A stretch of 7,851 nt of DNA. Source: Deinococcus sp. Leaf326 (GTDB lineage Bacteria > Deinococcota > Deinococci > Deinococcales > Deinococcaceae). Below are positions 6,240-7,851 of the stretch, in pieces. The position numbers and the translations under genes were made by a program. The notes under the pieces are model-generated. The model was not told the DNA's origin, did not search any database, and saw only the letters and a list, made by a program, of their open reading frames with translations. Position 1 is the first letter of the stretch. Every line of letters begins with the position of its first letter. The DNA lies in contig NZ_LMOM01000023.1 in assembly GCF_001424185.1 (NCBI RefSeq), positions 31,122 to 38,972 of the forward strand, given 5' to 3'.

Positions 6240-7851
6240 TTACTTGCCGCGGTAATACCGAATCAAGGGTGGGGCATTGTCCTGGTCGGGCGTCATGTGA
6301 CGGATGTAGATCTCGCCCAGGTCGAAGTGAGCAGAGGGAGCTTTGTATTCCTTGTCGATGAAGACGAACTGCGTCGCTTTGAGCTCGTCCGCAGCTAAGT
6401 CATATAGCATGTTGTGGAAGCCTTCGAACTGTTCCCGATTCTCCCGTTCGCTAATGTTTTTCATAGGACTGTCAATCATCAGGATTCGAGGAAGCGGTGC
6501 GTTCTCCATCGCGGCGAGCCTGTGCAGGGCAATGGCGAAGCAGCATTTGAACAACGTCTTCTTTCCACCACTGGAAAGGTTCGAGAAGCTGGTATACACC
6601 ATGTCTTGCTCCCCCGCCGTCGCTACCCGTGGGAAGAAGTCGGGAGCTTCGAAGGTCACGACGTCATCTTCATTGAAGCCGGCCAGCTTCGACCGTACGA
6701 GACAATCAAGGAAGAGCGCACGGAGGCGGCCTAGGTTGCGGGTGTCCTGCTGGGCTTCTAAGCGGGCCTCTTTCAGGGCTTCTCTCAGGGCCTTCTCGTC
6801 GAGTAACAGTACATGGGCGTTTTCGACGTGCTGTTCAATGACTTCAGGCAGTCGCTGCAAGCGTTCCAGGTCGAAGTGTTCACGCTCCAGCGCGGCAAGC
6901 CGGCGCTCAAGATCAAGGTTGTGAGAAAGGTACTGGGAGTCGTACCGAGCCAAGGCTTCGTTGATCTGACGGTCAATGAATGCCTTTTCCTGTTGGGCGC
7001 GCCGCAGATCTCCCTTCAGGTGTCGCAATGCCGCATGTTGCCGTCCGGTCATGTCATTGAGTTCTTCAATGCGTAGCTTCAGATCTGCTTCGACGAGTTC
7101 TTGCTCGTCTCCAGAGACCTCGCGTGGCTCTTCCTGACCACACACGACACAATGCGCTTCGGGACGCTTAGGCAGGACTTGGGTACACCTGGGGCAATGC
7201 GTGAAGTCGACGCTGCCCAGGACCGCGCGGGCACCGCTGTCGCGTTTGAACTTGTGCCTCAAGCTGAGTAGGTCGTTGAGGTGACGCTCGTCTCGCCCAA
7301 GCAGGGCTCCAACCTCATGCATCTCCTGTTCAATGTCGGCAATGTCCTGAAAGACTTCGCGGGCCTGTTCCCGCAGCCGGTCCACCTCGTGTTCGCCGCT
7401 CGGGAAGCTGGCTTCTCGAACCTGCCGCAGCTGGTCCCGTACCTCCTCAATCCGGTGCTGTAGAGCGGCGATCTGCTGCCGCACGTCTTCTACGGAAGTC
7501 ACGCCGACCTCGACAAGGGCTTGTCTCAGGGCGTCCGCGCTGCCTTCGAGTACCGCACGCTTCTGCCGCACTTGGTCGAGTTTTGCTTCCAACTCGGAGA
7601 CGTGCTCTTGGTGGTAGCCCAGCACGTAACGCAACACGTCGCGCGCCTTAAGGCGTTTGGCGAACTGCGCTTCGCCGTCGAGGTCAAAGAAGTTGCTGTC
7701 AATCTCATCCTGGTCTAAGTAGCAGAAGTTCCAGAGGTCGCGGAAGCTCAGACTCAGGAGTTGCACCTGCATAAGACGAAAAAAGCGCTCCCAGACGCGA
7801 GAGTCTGGGAGTGTCGAAGTCACAGCCTCTCTGGGAGCGTGCCCGCATTCT
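6240..7851 (-). CDS. SMC/Rad50-like ATPase with zinc hook, C-terminal part (5' end outside window)
   Basis: The frame is open to the window edge (ECGHAPREAV upstream of the GTG at 7823), so this is a partial gene; the P-loop (Walker A) must lie beyond 7851. Numbered from the GTG: FCYLDQDEIDSNFF (34-46), first coiled-coil arm (about 72-190), zinc hook CPRC...CVVC (Cys210, 213, 225, 228), second arm (about 235-360), ABC signature LSSGGKKTL (416-424), Walker B RILMIDSP (446-453, Asp451), then a C-terminal FVFIDKEY strand. The usual Walker B glutamate is Ser452, as in many SMC-like defence ATPases. Known relatives bind DNA ends and couple ATP use to nuclease partners. Candidates are the Lamassu LmuB type, another defence ATPase, or a RecN/SbcC-like repair protein. 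No partner gene lies on its 3' side; any operon mates must be upstream, off the window. Its codon use is GC-rich like the left part of the window. Confidence 0.88.
   Translation of the reverse strand, partial: ECGHAPREAVTSTLPDSRVWERFFRLMQVQLLSLSFRDLWNFCYLDQDEIDSNFFDLDGEAQFAKRLKARDVLRYVLGYHQEHVSELEAKLDQVRQKRAVLEGSADALRQALVEVGVTSVEDVRQQIAALQHRIEEVRDQLRQVREASFPSGEHEVDRLREQAREVFQDIADIEQEMHEVGALLGRDERHLNDLLSLRHKFKRDSGARAVLGSVDFTHCPRCTQVLPKRPEAHCVVCGQEEPREVSGDEQELVEADLKLRIEELNDMTGRQHAALRHLKGDLRRAQQEKAFIDRQINEALARYDSQYLSHNLDLERRLAALEREHFDLERLQRLPEVIEQHVENAHVLLLDEKALREALKEARLEAQQDTRNLGRLRALFLDCLVRSKLAGFNEDDVVTFEAPDFFPRVATAGEQDMVYTSFSNLSSGGKKTLFKCCFAIALHRLAAMENAPLPRILMIDSPMKNISERENREQFEGFHNMLYDLAADELKATQFVFIDKEYKAPSAHFDLGEIYIRHMTPDQDNAPPLIRYYRGK

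Noticed and set aside
6343..6924. A 193-codon plus-strand frame opposite the ATPase gene
   Set aside because: It is Ser/Arg-rich with no motifs, and is a shadow of the ATPase gene, which carries clear ABC signature, Walker B and zinc-hook motifs.

Overview
The window looks like accessory chromosome or plasmid DNA of a high-GC bacterium, most likely Deinococcus or a close relative. This is inferred from GC-rich codon use, the type of secreted hydrolases, and an IS982-like element whose transposase resembles ones I associate with Deinococcus. No rRNA or other marker gene is present to prove the genus.

Left part (1-1870, + strand): the C-terminal part of a type B carboxylesterase, cut by the window edge, is followed 52 bases later by a complete exported Ntn-hydrolase of the choloylglycine hydrolase / penicillin V acylase family. 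The pair looks co-transcribed and is ordinary metabolic or scavenging cargo.

Centre (1999-4462, + strand): a large putative surface lipoprotein. Its lipoprotein signal peptide lies in one reading frame and the roughly 780-residue body in another, so the gene as written is frameshifted near 2113-2128. The body starts GC-rich with an Ig-like fold and becomes strikingly AT-rich from about 2780 onward, where it also contains a coiled coil. It ends just before a perfect 23-bp hairpin that is probably a terminator.

Scar region (4528-6154): debris of one insertion-sequence family. There are two old, diverged right-end fragments (4528 to about 4665, and 5230-5288). Between them is a small minus-strand gene (5189-4674) split by one in-frame TAA stop. 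Next comes a younger full-length IS copy (5288-6154) with perfect 20-bp terminal inverted repeats but a transposase ruined by frameshifts and an in-frame TAG. The region is a graveyard in which the IS ends, the transposase and the stranded gene are all decaying.

Right part (6240-7851, minus strand): the C-terminal part of an SMC/Rad50-like ATPase with two coiled-coil arms around a CxxC...CxxC zinc hook, an ABC signature and a Walker B motif. Its Walker A half lies beyond the window. Next to IS debris, such ATPases are often part of anti-phage or plasmid-defence modules of the Lamassu LmuB type, but the partner genes are not visible. No RNA gene, CRISPR array or replication origin was seen.
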